DNA of 64,000 nucleotides, taken from assembly GCF_000003815.2 (NCBI RefSeq), contig NC_049986.1, positions 15,953,496 through 16,017,495 of the forward strand. The letters are read 5' to 3'. Below the pieces are notes generated by a model. It made no database searches, was not told where the DNA came from, and saw only the letters and a program-made list of their open reading frames with translations. Shown piece after piece: positions 21,501 through 27,995 of the stretch. The stretch is from Branchiostoma floridae (lineage: Eukaryota > Chordata > Leptocardii > Amphioxiformes > Branchiostomatidae). Position numbers and translations under genes: made by a program. Within the stretch, counting starts at the first letter, position 1. Every line of letters starts with the position of its first letter.

Positions 21501-22325
21501 GCCTGGCTGCAGTACTGGCATGGAACGATATGATGATGATGATAATGAGGAGCTTTGTAGTAGACATACAATGCCTCATTGTGTCTTTTAATCTATGAGT
21601 AGATTTGTACAATTTGTTCTTATGCAGCTCTTCCCTTTACCTTCTATCTGTTGCAATTGTTGTGCAATAAACTTGACTTGTACACAATACCTAGTATCCA
21701 AACAGATGGAAGGCTAAATCGTTTTGACTCGTTCTCATCGAAACGTGCCAGCTTCCTGTTCCTGTGTCACACTGCCACTCTGAGGAGATAACTAGATTTG
21801 ACACAGAAACAGGCAGCCTCCCTCCACATTTACTTGAAGATTACACAATACTTTCATGACATATAGATAGTGTATACAATAAATGTTGCTTGAATACAAG
21901 ACAGAACCTGTCTGAACTGTTTCTCAGATCGCCAGGTTAGAGAAGAGGATTATCCTGACCTGTGGCATGCCTTACCAAACGGTGAGTGTGAACTCTTGAA
22001 CGTCTACTGAGGGAAAATTCCTGCTTTCCTCCTTTCCTTCATAATAGCCTACTTTCCTCCTTTCCTTCATAATGGCAGCCAATATACAATGTTAAACAGA
22101 TATCTTTAAACTGATCCTTTAAGATAAAATCCAGAACATTGAAATTGTATATGTGTGTTTTACCAATACCTGTATCTATTTTCACATGTGCAGCTGAGGT
22201 CGCAGGTAGGGGAAGGCAGGTGCCTGTGTTTAGACTCAGGTGTGGGACCGAGGGAACAGGTGCTGCAGGTGCTCCAGCACTTCAATGTCAAGGTCACGCA
22301 GAGAGACATCTTCAGCAGGTGTCAG
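4335..22325 (+). CDS. EXD3: mut-7/EXD3-type 3'-5' exonuclease, multi-exon, partial at both ends
   Basis: Joining twenty exons gives 893 codons, with reading phase preserved at every junction: 4335-4383, 4986-5485, 6339-6491, 6964-7137, 7670-7723, 9293-9432, 9777-9874, 10196-10269, 11039-11077, 12961-13127, 13903-13962, 14392-14479, 15113-15180, 15648-15784, 16941-17050, 18364-18568, 20372-20575, 21029-21201, 21928-21981, 22194-22325. The product resembles the exonuclease mut-7 homologue. Residues about 311-414 form the conserved middle region (IAVPLILQDKVNMVESY and ELCPNVNIHRNLGGLK). About 533-720 is the DEDDy domain: D540 and E542 in GLDAEW, D607 in GIDGDFQML, and Y704/D708 in YASLDAYC. A lysine-rich linker (about 737-770) precedes a Mut7-C start (LCLDSGV, VTQRDIFSRCQ). 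All four acidic catalytic residues and the tyrosine are present, so nuclease activity is expected. Family members trim RNA 3' ends in small-RNA pathways (Drosophila Nibbler, C. elegans MUT-7). The start exon and the zinc-binding end of Mut7-C are missing. Residue numbers count from the first visible exon. Confidence 0.9.
4600..4690 (+). repeat. tRNA-like SINE head
   Basis: A perfect B box (GGTTCGATCCC) sits in a stem CACGG/CCGTG, with an A-box-like TGGCGTTGTGG about 50 bases upstream. The acceptor stem is not intact, so this is a SINE or decayed tRNA. It lies in the intron after the first visible exon. Confidence 0.5.
4986..5485 (+). CDS. EXD3: EXD3 exon, acidic N-terminal region
   Basis: A 500-nt exon runs from the acceptor CCCATCACAG to the donor CAG/GTAAGG. 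It encodes a charged, low-complexity Glu/Lys/Ser-rich stretch and then a more ordered end (YTWREWYEDIDVLWANKW). An in-frame ATG at 4973 lies before the acceptor. I prefer splicing at 4986 because the phase matches the 4335-4383 exon. Confidence 0.8.
5521..5879. mobile_element. ~360-bp foldback element (MITE)
   Basis: The left end TCCACACCAATTTAATTTCT and following TGGTTCACGGAT are mirrored at the right end (ATCCGTGAACCA, then AGAAATTAAATTTGTGTAG). The arms are about 35 bases. ACTTAG occurs just outside each end but not in clean register, so the target duplication is unresolved. The exon at 4986-5485 ends 35 bases upstream. Confidence 0.6.
6339..6491 (+). CDS. EXD3: EXD3 exon
   Basis: 51 codons in phase 0 (EGFAMVSNSYCFTLYLMEES onward), between CACATCACAG and GTGAGT. 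Helical N-terminal region. Confidence 0.9.
6720..6850. repeat. diverged copy of the 12692-12900 MITE family
   Basis: Shares GGATATGATTTTGGAAATGG and the following GTCAGACA with the element at 12692-12900. The TIRs are degraded here. Confidence 0.45.
6964..7137 (+). CDS. EXD3: EXD3 exon
   Basis: 58 codons in phase 0, from SPQCEITPHMKLQAVKIG to HKQQYKE, with acceptor TTTTCCTCCACCAG and donor GTAATA. The content matches the helical middle region of the mut-7 family. Confidence 0.9.
7670..7723 (+). CDS. EXD3: EXD3 exon
   Basis: 18 codons (AIHCATKLQLQQFFVFEE) in phase 0, with acceptor CATGTCTTGCAG and donor GTATGT. The hAT-like element at 7767-9041 begins 43 bases downstream in the next intron. 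Confidence 0.9.
7767..9041. mobile_element. hAT-like non-autonomous element with 8-bp target duplication
   Basis: The ends are CAGTGTTTCCGCCAGA on the left and its complement on the right. Both are flanked by the 8-bp direct repeat CTCTGTAT (7759-7766 and 9042-9049). CAG ends with 8-bp duplications are typical of the hAT superfamily. No transposase ORF is visible. The right end holds repeats of TTTTCGCGGTTTT about 31 bases apart (about 8895-8998), which look like subterminal binding repeats. The palindrome at 8211-8234 lies inside it. It is in an EXD3 intron. Confidence 0.85.
8211..8234. repeat. short palindrome, AAGGAGCTT family
   Basis: CAAGGAGCTT-ATAA-AAGCTCCTTG, related to 423-452 and 62937-62971. 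Confidence 0.65.
9293..9432 (+). CDS. EXD3: EXD3 exon, conserved LQDKV segment
   Basis: 140 nt encoding IAVPLILQDKVNMVESYIQG through WCAQDFRMDDYLK, with acceptor TTGTTCCATCACAG and donor AA/GTAAGG (phase 2). The PLxLQDKV...Y motif and the DSWC segment are characteristic of EXD3/mut-7 proteins. Confidence 0.93.
9478..9662. repeat. TTCTA/TCCTA pentanucleotide microsatellite
   Basis: Imperfect pentamer repeats (TTCTA, TCCTA, TTCTG) fill the start of the intron after 9432, interrupted around 9555-9585. Confidence 0.9.
9777..9874 (+). CDS. EXD3: EXD3 exon
   Basis: 98 nt encoding NESTVPYIKREKLKRRHLTK then LAARLIKQYSLPP, a basic helical segment. It uses the acceptor GGGAACCAG, which restores the frame from the previous exon, and the donor GTAAGG. 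Confidence 0.88.
10196..10269 (+). CDS. EXD3: EXD3 exon, LCPN segment
   Basis: 74 nt encoding ELCPNVNIHRNLGGLKFILY then KNYIQ, with acceptor GCATTTTCCAG and donor GTACGC. The LCPN motif is shared with EXD3 family members. Confidence 0.92.
10678..10730 (-). repeat. tRNA-like SINE head
   Basis: The reverse complement reads CAGTTCGAATCCTGACACC, a B-box-like sequence, in an EXD3 intron. The A box is weak, so the call is tentative. Confidence 0.35.
11039..11077 (+). CDS. EXD3: EXD3 micro-exon
   Basis: Thirteen codons (GGLGSDNLDELIQ) in phase 0 between TTTTTCCCTATAG and GTATTT. This is small but both splice sites are good and the phase fits its neighbours. Confidence 0.82.
11118..11400 (-). repeat. 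SINE copy, same family as 37913-38290
   Basis: Shares AAACTGCC, GAAGAGTACAA, TTTGATCCACT, AAGTGTGGTGG and CTAGGTACTAGTACTCAT-like phrases in the same order as the copy at 37913-38290, which has a tRNA-like head on the minus strand. It fills an EXD3 intron. Confidence 0.6.
11750..11820 (-). repeat. tRNA-like SINE head
   Basis: The minus strand reads TGACTCTGTGGTTAGGGTTG followed by GAGTTCAAAACAC, an A-box/B-box-like pair at the usual spacing but decayed. Confidence 0.35.
12692..12900. mobile_element. MITE with TA-flanked TIRs
   Basis: The left end TATGCCAAAAAGCAGTTACT is mirrored by AGTAACTGCTTTTTGGCATA on the right, an exact 20-base match starting with TA. TA ends suggest a Tc1/mariner-type MITE. 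A reversed partial copy is near 17370-17420 and a diverged one at 6720-6850. The next EXD3 exon starts about 60 bases downstream. Confidence 0.75.
12961..13127 (+). CDS. EXD3: EXD3 exon
   Basis: 167 nt encoding QSIGDSPFLHEQLVDLLVGY then NDMEAAAQWARRCNVPGERL, with acceptor TTTCTTGCACAG and donor GG/GTAGGT (phase 2). A Tc1/mariner-like MITE ends about 60 bases before the acceptor. Confidence 0.92.
13634..13892. repeat. duplicated intron segment including a pyrimidine tract
   Basis: TAAGTTGCAGAAAGTCTATG through ATCTGCC occurs at 13634-13692 and again at 13835-13892, with few differences. Only the second copy leads into a usable CAG acceptor. Confidence 0.8.
13903..13962 (+). CDS. EXD3: EXD3 exon, acidic linker
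   Basis: 60 nt encoding SSAEAGEENWEDEVEDVES, an acidic linker before the nuclease domain, with acceptor CGCCGTTCTCAG and donor AG/GTAAGG. Part of the upstream intron that includes the pyrimidine tract is duplicated about 200 bases earlier. Confidence 0.85.
14092..14345. repeat. decayed palindromic repeat (TTACCGATAACAAATAATTC family)
   Basis: Shares TTACCGATAACAAATAATTC and flanking 'CACGTTTTTCACAGT...ACATGAAC' phrases with 22354-22505. It lies in an EXD3 intron. Confidence 0.55.
14392..14479 (+). CDS. EXD3: EXD3 exon, entry to nuclease domain
   Basis: 88 nt encoding YYQMPLHMEFIDVIGTEKGL then SSCAQRLLQ, with acceptor ATGTATGCACAG and donor GTAAGT. This matches the strand and helix that precede motif I in DEDDy exonucleases. 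Confidence 0.92.
14648..14866. mobile_element. TACTGTAAATG-ended MITE with GCGG-rich interior
   Basis: The left end TACTGTAAATGTATTTTAAG is mirrored by CATTTACAGTA on the right. The interior carries recurrent TTCGCGGT phrases and CACCATGCACTGTAGTCTCT. Relatives lie at 18126-18345, 25288-25502 and 29925-30135. Confidence 0.75.
15113..15180 (+). CDS. EXD3: EXD3 exon, exonuclease motif I
   Basis: 68 nt encoding PGTMVGLDAEWRPSFGNTLI. D and E of GLDAEW are the first two metal-binding residues of the DEDD superfamily. Acceptor CTATTTTTCAG, donor AG/GTGAAA. Confidence 0.95.
15520..15562. repeat. CAA trinucleotide microsatellite
   Basis: An uninterrupted ACAACAACA... run in an EXD3 intron. The leucine/cysteine-rich minus-strand ORFs across it are artefacts. 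Confidence 0.9.
15648..15784 (+). CDS. EXD3: EXD3 exon, nuclease core strands
   Basis: 137 nt encoding VSIVQLAIKDKVYILDMIAL and LQDFFSSLLASQDIIII, with acceptor CATTACTCTAG and donor GTAAGG. Hydrophobic beta strands of the RNase H-like fold. Confidence 0.95.
15825..16055. repeat. diverged foldback related to 5521-5879
   Basis: Begins GGCCACACCAATTGAATTTG, like the left end at 5521. The right side has an inverted counterpart (GAACAAACAAGTTTAATTAG). The match is imperfect. Confidence 0.45.
16392..16812 (+). mobile_element. 3' end of a non-LTR retrotransposon
   Basis: The 77-codon frame 16392-16625 (HSYHTRHAARQNLRTEKPKT, SLKKSFTYRAASDWNKLSHE, then FRRQLMKHM) matches the C-terminal tail of CR1/L2/Jockey-type reverse transcriptases, where a conserved Tyr-Arg and Trp-Asn-Leu-Pro/Ser segment precedes the stop. 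A 3' UTR follows and ends in an AATAAACAATAAACAAT repeat at about 16790-16808. This is a 5'-truncated copy in an EXD3 intron. Confidence 0.8.
16941..17050 (+). CDS. EXD3: EXD3 exon, exonuclease motif II
   Basis: 110 nt encoding GYGIDGDFQMLGRSYPFL then KRKRVIDLSHVAAR. The D in GDFQML is the third catalytic acidic residue. Acceptor ATTTTGCTAG, donor GTGAGC. A LINE tail lies in the preceding intron. Confidence 0.95.
17125..17310. repeat. imperfect tandem duplication in intron
   Basis: The phrases GAGTTAAGTCTTTTC, ATCTAGGCCTAG and ATTGATGAAACT each recur. Unit boundaries are blurred. Confidence 0.6.
17390..17650. repeat. two direct copies of a ~90-bp segment
   Basis: GGATGTTGCTTGATGTAAGA at about 17452 and GGATGTTGCTTGATATAAGA at about 17611 lie in similar surrounding sequence. 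The first copy begins with a reversed fragment of the 12692-12900 MITE. Confidence 0.6.
18126..18345. repeat. TACTGTAAAT MITE family copy
   Basis: Contains GTACTGTAAATCC, TTTGCGGTGG, CTTCCGCGAACTTA and a TCCCCGCGAA phrase, in reverse order relative to the copy at 14648. It ends 18 bases before the next EXD3 exon. Confidence 0.6.
18364..18568 (+). CDS. EXD3: EXD3 exon, ends at the motif III tyrosine
   Basis: 205 nt encoding HGLSQLVQQCLGLPLAKTEQ and LSDWERRPLRKAQILYA, then T of a split codon. The LSDWExRPL segment just before motif III is typical of the family. The catalytic tyrosine is the penultimate complete codon. Donor GTGAGT. Confidence 0.96.
18771..18845. repeat. single end of the GGCTACACC palindromic family
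   Basis: CTGAACCAAGAATTTATTTT followed by GGTGTAGCCT matches the end of the foldback element at 5521-5879. Only one end is seen here. Confidence 0.4.
18920..19112. repeat. left block of CAGCACTGG/CCAGTGCTG hairpins
   Basis: About six copies of a 22-base palindrome, CAGCACTGG-NNNN-CCAGTGCTG, are separated by variable spacers of about 5-20 bases. Some copies carry paired changes (CAGCACTCG or CGAGTGCTG). The central four bases vary while the arms are conserved. Confidence 0.85.
19160..19584. repeat. three tandem copies of a ~144-bp unit
   Basis: The phrase GATGCT[T/A]CTTTGCCGCACA begins at 19171, 19316 and 19459, giving spacings of 145 and 143. The copies are nearly identical apart from a poly-A indel. 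This block forms the core of the palindrome-array element. Confidence 0.85.
19856..20312. repeat. right block of CAGCACTGG/CCAGTGCTG hairpins
   Basis: About thirteen copies of the same 22-base palindrome as in the left block, with different central bases and spacers. A copy of the terminal phrase CCCGTTACTTTTGTATA also occurs inside it near 19979. Confidence 0.85.
20372..20575 (+). CDS. EXD3: EXD3 exon, motif III aspartate and lysine-rich linker
   Basis: After the split serine codon the exon reads LDAYCLLEVYDVLTKRVKDA and continues into a lysine-rich linker ending PTAPWSKAG. The D of YASLD completes the YxxxD motif. Two donors are in the same phase: GTAAGA at 20468 would drop the linker (36 codons), GTGTAG at 20576 keeps it. 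The long form is given because the linker frame is open and its composition is protein-like. Confidence 0.9.
20621..20793. mobile_element. 167-bp PIF/Harbinger-type MITE with TAA duplication
   Basis: The element 20624-20790 begins GGCTCCGGCTGTTT and ends with the complement. The arms are about 70 bases and together make nearly the whole element a hairpin. TAA occurs directly on both sides (20621-20623, 20791-20793), the 3-bp TWA duplication typical of PIF/Harbinger elements. It starts 45 bases after the EXD3 donor at 20576. Confidence 0.8.
21029..21201 (+). CDS. EXD3: EXD3 exon, start of Mut7-C region
   Basis: 173 nt encoding SAPGKPTSPPIRPGELSVVC then LQGMGRQLRCCGVDVRILEN, with acceptor TTGTGAAAACAG and donor GTAGGG. 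The 'MLxGxGRxLRxxGxD' pattern opens the Mut7-C (PIN-like) domain. Confidence 0.95.
21275..21535 (+). mobile_element. non-LTR retrotransposon C-terminal tail
   Basis: Broken frames read SQVRANLLKWGRVNPAECHC followed by GPPNQ, then in another frame GHITKDC. This resembles the 'LNR.R...C....G....P.C.CG...QT..HI...CP' tail of reverse transcriptases. It ends in a GATGATGATGATAATG tract. Frameshifted, in an EXD3 intron. Confidence 0.65.
21928..21981 (+). CDS. EXD3: EXD3 exon, Mut7-C
   Basis: 18 codons (IARLEKRIILTCGMPYQT) in phase 0, between TGTTTCTCAG and GTGAGT. This matches the conserved 'A..E.RIILT' strand of Mut7-C. Confidence 0.93.
22015..22080. repeat. two copies of a 30-bp pyrimidine unit
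   Basis: TTTCCTCCTTTCCTTCATAA appears twice in direct tandem. Confidence 0.75.
22194..22325 (+). CDS. EXD3: EXD3 exon, Mut7-C, last one found
   Basis: 44 codons including LCLDSGVGPREQVLQVLQHF and VTQRDIFSRCQ, with acceptor CACATGTGCAG and donor GTAGGT. It ends at the first cysteine of the Mut7-C zinc site. The following CN.. and CxxCGxxxWxGSH segments expected in the family were not found in the next 41 kb. Confidence 0.94.
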
Positions 22326-22353
22326 GTAGGTCTTGGGTCATGTTTCACATACT

Positions 22354-22505
22354 GTAATTCCTGATATTTTCACGGTTTTCACGGTGACAACTGTAACATG
22401 AACATGTATTATTACCGATAACAAATAATTCGTCTTGGTGATGATAACAAAACATCTGTTCACCGCGAACATTTAGTTCCGAGAACAAGTTAAAATTTTC
22501 AAACC
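22354..22505. repeat. second copy of the TTACCGATAACAAATAATTC repeat
   Basis: Starts TACTGTAATTCCTGATATTT just after the last EXD3 donor and shares an internal 20-mer with 14092-14345. The right part (CACCGCGAACATTTAG) links it to the GCGG-rich MITE family. Confidence 0.55.
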
Positions 22506-23117
22506 GTGAAAGTTTGGTACCAAGAAGAGAAAGTGAAGTACAGTACCTTCTGTTTCCCAATGGTTGTGGTGCTGCAGTTCTTATCTGTCCTGCAAGATGG
22601 CACTTGAGTGCTGTAATTTTGAGGTGTCCACAATGGTTATAGGCTTTCATTGTAAAAAGGATAAAGCTTCATCTGCAGCAAGTTGTGGAGAAGGAAGGGT
22701 CTGGTCTTCAATAGGTCTGAAGTTGCACATTTTTGCAAAGCCTTTGTGGTGTCACACAATTTTTAAGATTGGTTAATTCATTCAGTCGACTCAGTGAACA
22801 CTAAAATACATCGCAGCGTCTTCTACACAGTAGGAGACGCTGAATTGCGCATTTTAGAATAGTGTCCAAATTTGCCACACTGGGGTAAGTATAGCCGGTC
22901 ACAGTGAAACAAAAGGAAAAATGATCATAGTGAACATAAGGTGGACTCCTTAACATAAAATCAGCATCTCCAAAGTCAACATCTTCTCACTTTTTAGTTA
23001 TAGAGGGAATAAAGGAACAGATTTTTTGGGGGGATGGAAGTTTTGTCTTGTTGCAATGGAAATACAAATTTACTAATCTTTACTGGATTAAAAAAAAAAA
23101 TGATTTGTACAAGTCTA
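22506..23117. other. no gene recognised
   Basis: No splice-compatible continuation of the Mut7-C domain is visible. Only short unsupported frames occur. Confidence 0.5.
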
Positions 23118-23974
23118 CATACTAGTACTAGTCAAGTGGTGCCTATCTACCTTCCCAGAATGCATCAATACACATCCAACAATACACCCCCCAGATGGCT
23201 CACTGTGGCCCACAATCATATTGATTTCTTACGTTACCTTTCAAAATACAGCATCTAGTACAATATTATCAGCAAATCTTTATTTTCTTTAATTGTCAAC
23301 AGACTTAAATGGTACACGAGAATGTTTTATTTTTGTTACTTTTGTACAAGACTTTATAAATTGTGTGATAAACATTGATGCAATATTCAGGTCAAAAACT
23401 GTGCCCAAACTTCACCAAACAGCAGTGTTTTTCTGAAAACACTATTGATTGATGATATCATACTACTTGCGCATCAGAAAAACACAAAAGCACCAAAAAG
23501 CACCCATGGGAAAGTAAAGAAAATGATATTTGATATATTGTTTTTGTAATAATTGTCGACAAATATCATTTTCTTTACTTTTCCATGAGTGCTTTTTGGT
23601 GCTTTTGTGTTTTTCTGATGTGCAAGTAGTATAGCATCATCAATTAATGGTGTTTTGAGAAAAGCACTGCTATTTGGTGAAGTTTGGGCACAATTTCTGA
23701 CCTGAATATGGCATCAATGTTTATCACACAATTTATAAAGTTGTAGGAAAGTAACAAAAATCAAGACGTTCTCATGGACTAATTAAGTCTGTTGACAATT
23801 CAAGAATTTACAAATATACTGATAATATTGTACTAGATGCTGTATTTTGAAAGGTAACATAAGAAATCCATATGATTGTGAGCCACAGTAAGCCATCTGG
23901 GGTGTGGATTGTTGGATGTGTATTGATGCATTCTGGGAAGGTAGATATGCACCACCTGAGTACTAGTAGTAGTG
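23118..23974. repeat. ~860-bp foldback with ~420-base arms
   Basis: The left arm (about 23118-23535) and right arm (about 23565-23974) are inverted copies along their full length: for example GGTGCCTATCTACCTTCCCA against TGGGAAGGTAGATATGCACC, and AAATGATATTTG against CAAATATCATTT at the centre. The loop is about 30 bases. The arms differ by scattered substitutions and small indels. No clear target duplication was found. Confidence 0.85.
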
Positions 23975-25287
23975 TATTTCTCTCGTTGCTACATAAGAGG
24001 AATATAAACTACATTCTATTGCAAGATGGCATTAGTCCTCCATTGTGTTAAATACCCTGTGATAATCTATACACACTTCACGTCAAGGTGTGAACAATCA
24101 GACTCTAATGAGGTGCTAATTTGTTGTCAGCTTTTCTTGATCTTGAGCCTACTTTACACATTGTCAATGAATTTTGCAAATATCAGAACTGGTGATGTAG
24201 AAATGTTGGTAGCCTTTTCTTCCCTACAAAGAGAAATGTTATGGTTGTACAAAGGCCTTTCTTGATATCCCAAATGACCTCAGTGGGTGTAAGAACACTT
24301 CTTTGCCAGCTAAATTCCTTATGCCACTGGCAGATCTGCCTGGAGATTAGTCCCGGTAGCTTCGGCAAGTATGAGGAGCCAACCTCAGTTGAATGCTAGT
24401 CTTGCTTTGATATGAAGACTTGATAGAATTGGGAAGTGACAAGAAATTAGAGATATGTCAGTTCTGGCATTGTTGTAAACCAGTCTTTGCATTGTTGTCC
24501 TCTCCAGAATGTAACCTTTCAAAGAAACAAACAAATAACAAAATAAATTCACAAGTTACAAGAACCCACGACATAGGTAGACATTTGTGTCCCATACCTC
24601 ATCACCCAGTTGATATAAACTTGATGACATTTTTAGTAGTGACACTTTACTTATAGGATGATTAATGGTACAGGGTACACTTGATCTTTAGCCAACTACA
24701 AGGTGTTTTGATAGCCTCTACCAGGCCTTCCTAAGGAGTTACACTTACAGATAGTTGAATTCAGCAAAAATAGAGTGAAGAATTAGCCATCAGAATGAGA
24801 CCATTCACTATATGGTTGCCAAACTCTCTTGCAATAGTTATTTATTTAAAATTTGTTATTGGGTGGGCTGGCTACTTTCAATTAGTGTCCTTATTTGGGT
24901 GAATTTTCTTTTTTTTCAGCCAGGGCGGTTAGGCTGGCAGAGACTAGTGTTTTGACACTTGTCGAGGACTAAGCCTGTGGTTATTTTGGTAGGGAGTTGT
25001 GTATGAGAAGGGTGGGAAAGGAGGAAGACCAACAGGGGTGTGTGTGTGGTAAACACGGTTAGGGGCCTTCCTGCTGGGAGCATGTGTGAACACCATTCAC
25101 GCTTCATTACCAAAGTCAACGGCAGGGGCTGCCTCACATATTTTGATGGCATGGTGGTCCTGGTCACAATATGTCCCAAAATTGTCACGGCCAGCTTACT
25201 CCTAAACAGATCTGTCATCTTGCTGGCAGAAACTTGCATACCAGCCAACCGATGATGACGATGATGATGTGTTAGCATAGGATACTA
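23975..25287. other. no gene recognised
   Basis: AT-rich, with no coding exon or strong repeat structure noted, apart from GATGATGACGATGATGATG near 25250. Confidence 0.45.
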
Positions 25288-25502
25288 AAAATGTATTTTA
25301 AGTTCGCGGGGTTTAATTTCGCGGTAGCAGGAAAAATAATTTTCTGTGGTGACTTTAAGTTCGCGGTAGCACCATGCACTGTAGTCTCTTAGAGTCTTAC
25401 TGCCATGGAAAAATGTTCGCAATGGTTTTCAGTTTGCGGTGAAGTGGCCACCACAAAAACCGCAAACATTAAACCACCATGAAAGTCTGCATTTACAGTA
25501 CT
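25288..25502. mobile_element. TACTGTAAATG-family MITE copy
   Basis: Same layout as 14648-14866: AATGTATTTTAAGTTCGCGG on the left, CACCATGCACTGTAGTCTCT inside and GCATTTACAGTA at the right end. Confidence 0.75.
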
Positions 25503-27350
25503 GTAATCTTGAAATATTCACTGCTTACTAGACTAAGTAGTTTTGCACGGTTTTTGTATCGGCCTTTAATACCATTGCAAATTCATGATATTGTGAATAT
25601 GCATTTGTGTTCTTTTAATTTTACTGCAGTAACTATACTATACAGTATTGTTCCAAGACTGAAAACCTGAAACACAGCAAAAACCTCTTTTCTCCCTCCT
25701 TTAGTAACGTGGTATGTTTATTAATATTGATGTACATGTACAATCAATACCTAGCTTGTAACAATGATGCTACAAGATTCTGTAGTGAGATAACATCACG
25801 AATGTCGGATAGTAGTTCGCCATTGCAAGTTTATTCACATTTTCTTGTCATTTGTTTTTCATGTATCAAAAATGTAAAGCATGTACTTGTAATTGAAACA
25901 ATGTTGTTGTGTCGGAAATCATGCTGATTTCTTCTGTCGTTTCTGCAACGATACACAAGTTTTTGTTCCTGTTTATTTTGCTGAGGCGTGAAAAAATCCC
26001 CAGCAATACTGTAGCTATTTCCTCTTATCTTAACCAAACAGAGCTGGAAATAAGCTTAACCAGATTTGGCCAAGATTTGGTATGGGAACTGAGCAATGCA
26101 CACAAACAGATTGGGCCAATTAGGAATTAGTAACTAAGCCAATTGTGGACACAGCCTTGCTGGGTTTGTACAGCTCATCTGGAGGTGGGAAAATACGGTA
26201 CCAAACTGGGCTTGGTTTACACTGGTGCACAGGTGCACTCATCTAAGACTTGCAACAGCAAATATGGTTTTATCATCCTACATCAAATAGAGGACTGCTA
26301 ACATATGTGTTTTGGAACTCTAGAGGTCCTAGCCCAGTCCATATATAAGCCTGCATGTCTTTTCTCGTAGAGCATAATCAGCTGTTTTGATTCCACAAAT
26401 TTTGAAGCAGGACTGCTTGAATTTAACATAGAGCATAATGTTACCCAATCCTCAATGGCTGTAGATCTAGTATGTGGATCCATTGTCTTCAATATATTAC
26501 GCGTTTGGGGCATTTCTCACTTAAAATTAAATGCATTGGGGGGTTAGATTAGCAAAAAAATTTTAGCAGGACAAGGGTTAAAAAAGACAATGGTTTGTCT
26601 TGACCGAAACCGAAATCAAAAAGAGGAAATATTCAAACTGTTCAGATGTCTCATTATTTGAAAGCCACCTATTTACCAGTGACCTTGTCAAGACTCCAAA
26701 GTCATCCCTTTTGGTAACTGTGTGAGTGAAGACAAGTGAGGATGCACCTGTCCACCGTGCCGGATGCCTCAGTCCTCTGACCACCCAACTGGTGTGACAT
26801 TGTAACAAGGGGGATTGATGACTGTTTGGAAAGGCAGTTGCTCCCCTTTATCTGTCATTGTCAATTTCAACAGGTGGCCTGGATGTCTGTTTTGAGCACA
26901 ATGTACATGTATATTTGTTTCTTAGGTTAGGAAGGTGTGATGTACAAGATCCTGTAGGAATATGGTGTAAGGTTGGCAATATTTGTCATATGAGGGTCTG
27001 CATGGGGGGTCCTGACAACGCTTTACGCTAAATTCGGGATGGTTCGCTACGCTTAACATTACATTCACAAAGGCTACCAACGCTTTATGCTTCATCCCAC
27101 TACGAATTACGTAGAATAAAATAGCTTCCCTGCGATTTACGGGTTAAAAAGTTAAAAAGGCCTGCCTACGCCTTACGTAAAAGAGCATGCAGACCCTCAT
27201 CTAAGGCAGACTCCAACACTGATGTTTACTAGCAACAATGTAAAAATGTATGCAATGTGTACTGTAAAAAAATGGTATACACCATGGCATTCAAATCAAA
27301 AATATATGAAAACACCCTTTTCTGAGATGACAATACGAAGGATTAGAAAA
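25503..27350. other. no gene recognised
   Basis: Short frames only. A run around 27020-27180 has recurring 'TACGC/TTACGTA/CTACGC' phrases (an imperfect low-complexity repeat) flanked by inverted GAGGGTCTGCATG and CATGCAGACCCTC (about 26993-27005 and 27186-27198), so it may be a small element. Confidence 0.45.
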
Positions 27351-27590
27351 AGAGGAGGTGTCTGAAACCTGTCCATTTTTCCAGCCACTTTGTCATGTTT
27401 TCGGTTGACAGGTTTTTCGGGAGGAACTTTTCCCAGGACGGCACGGTCTCTTCACAGATGATATAGGAATTATTAAAAGAAGAGGAGGTGTCTGAATCCT
27501 GTCCATTTTTCCAGCCACTTTGTCATGTTTTCGGTTGACAGGTTTTTGGGAGTAACTTTTCCCAGGACGGCACGGTCCCTGCACAGGTAT
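27351..27590. repeat. 130-bp tandem duplication
   Basis: AGAGGAGGTGTCTGAA starts at 27351 and 27481. The two copies match closely through TTTTCCCAGGACGGCACGGT. Each copy ends in a TTCACAG or TGCACAG phrase resembling a splice acceptor. Confidence 0.85.
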
Positions 27591-27799
27591 GCTTTATACT
27601 CAGGTGGGCTCCTGTCATGGAAAAGTTGGCCCTACTCTGTGCTCCCCTCGCTGGAACACTGGCGGGGAAATTAAGACAGGACACGGCAGACTGGGCGACA
27701 AAGGACAGTTTGTGTATGTAACCTCCCAGCCATGTTATGGGGACAGGAGGATACCTATGTATCAGGTGAAGATATGCCAGGTGAGCAATCCCCGGGCAC

Positions 27800-27995
27800 A
27801 CTGCCAGGAGAGTGGAGCGCTGTTCACCAAATGTTTGTCTGTGCTTCCGGGTTAAATCAGGACTTTGCACAATCTGTAGCCTGAGTACCATCCTCCGTAG
27901 GGACCACTGGCTCTATCCTTTAGGTTCCACAGACTGCCAAAAGAGTGAAGTGCTGTTCAACAAATGTTTGGCTGTGCTTCTGGGTTACGTCAGGG
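27800..27995. repeat. diverged direct repeat
   Basis: GCCAGGAGAGTGGAGCGCTG and GCCAAAAGAGTGAAGTGCTG begin two copies of about 60 bases (about 27802 and 27937), both running through the AAATGTTTG...GTGCTTC...GGGTTA phrase. Confidence 0.7.
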
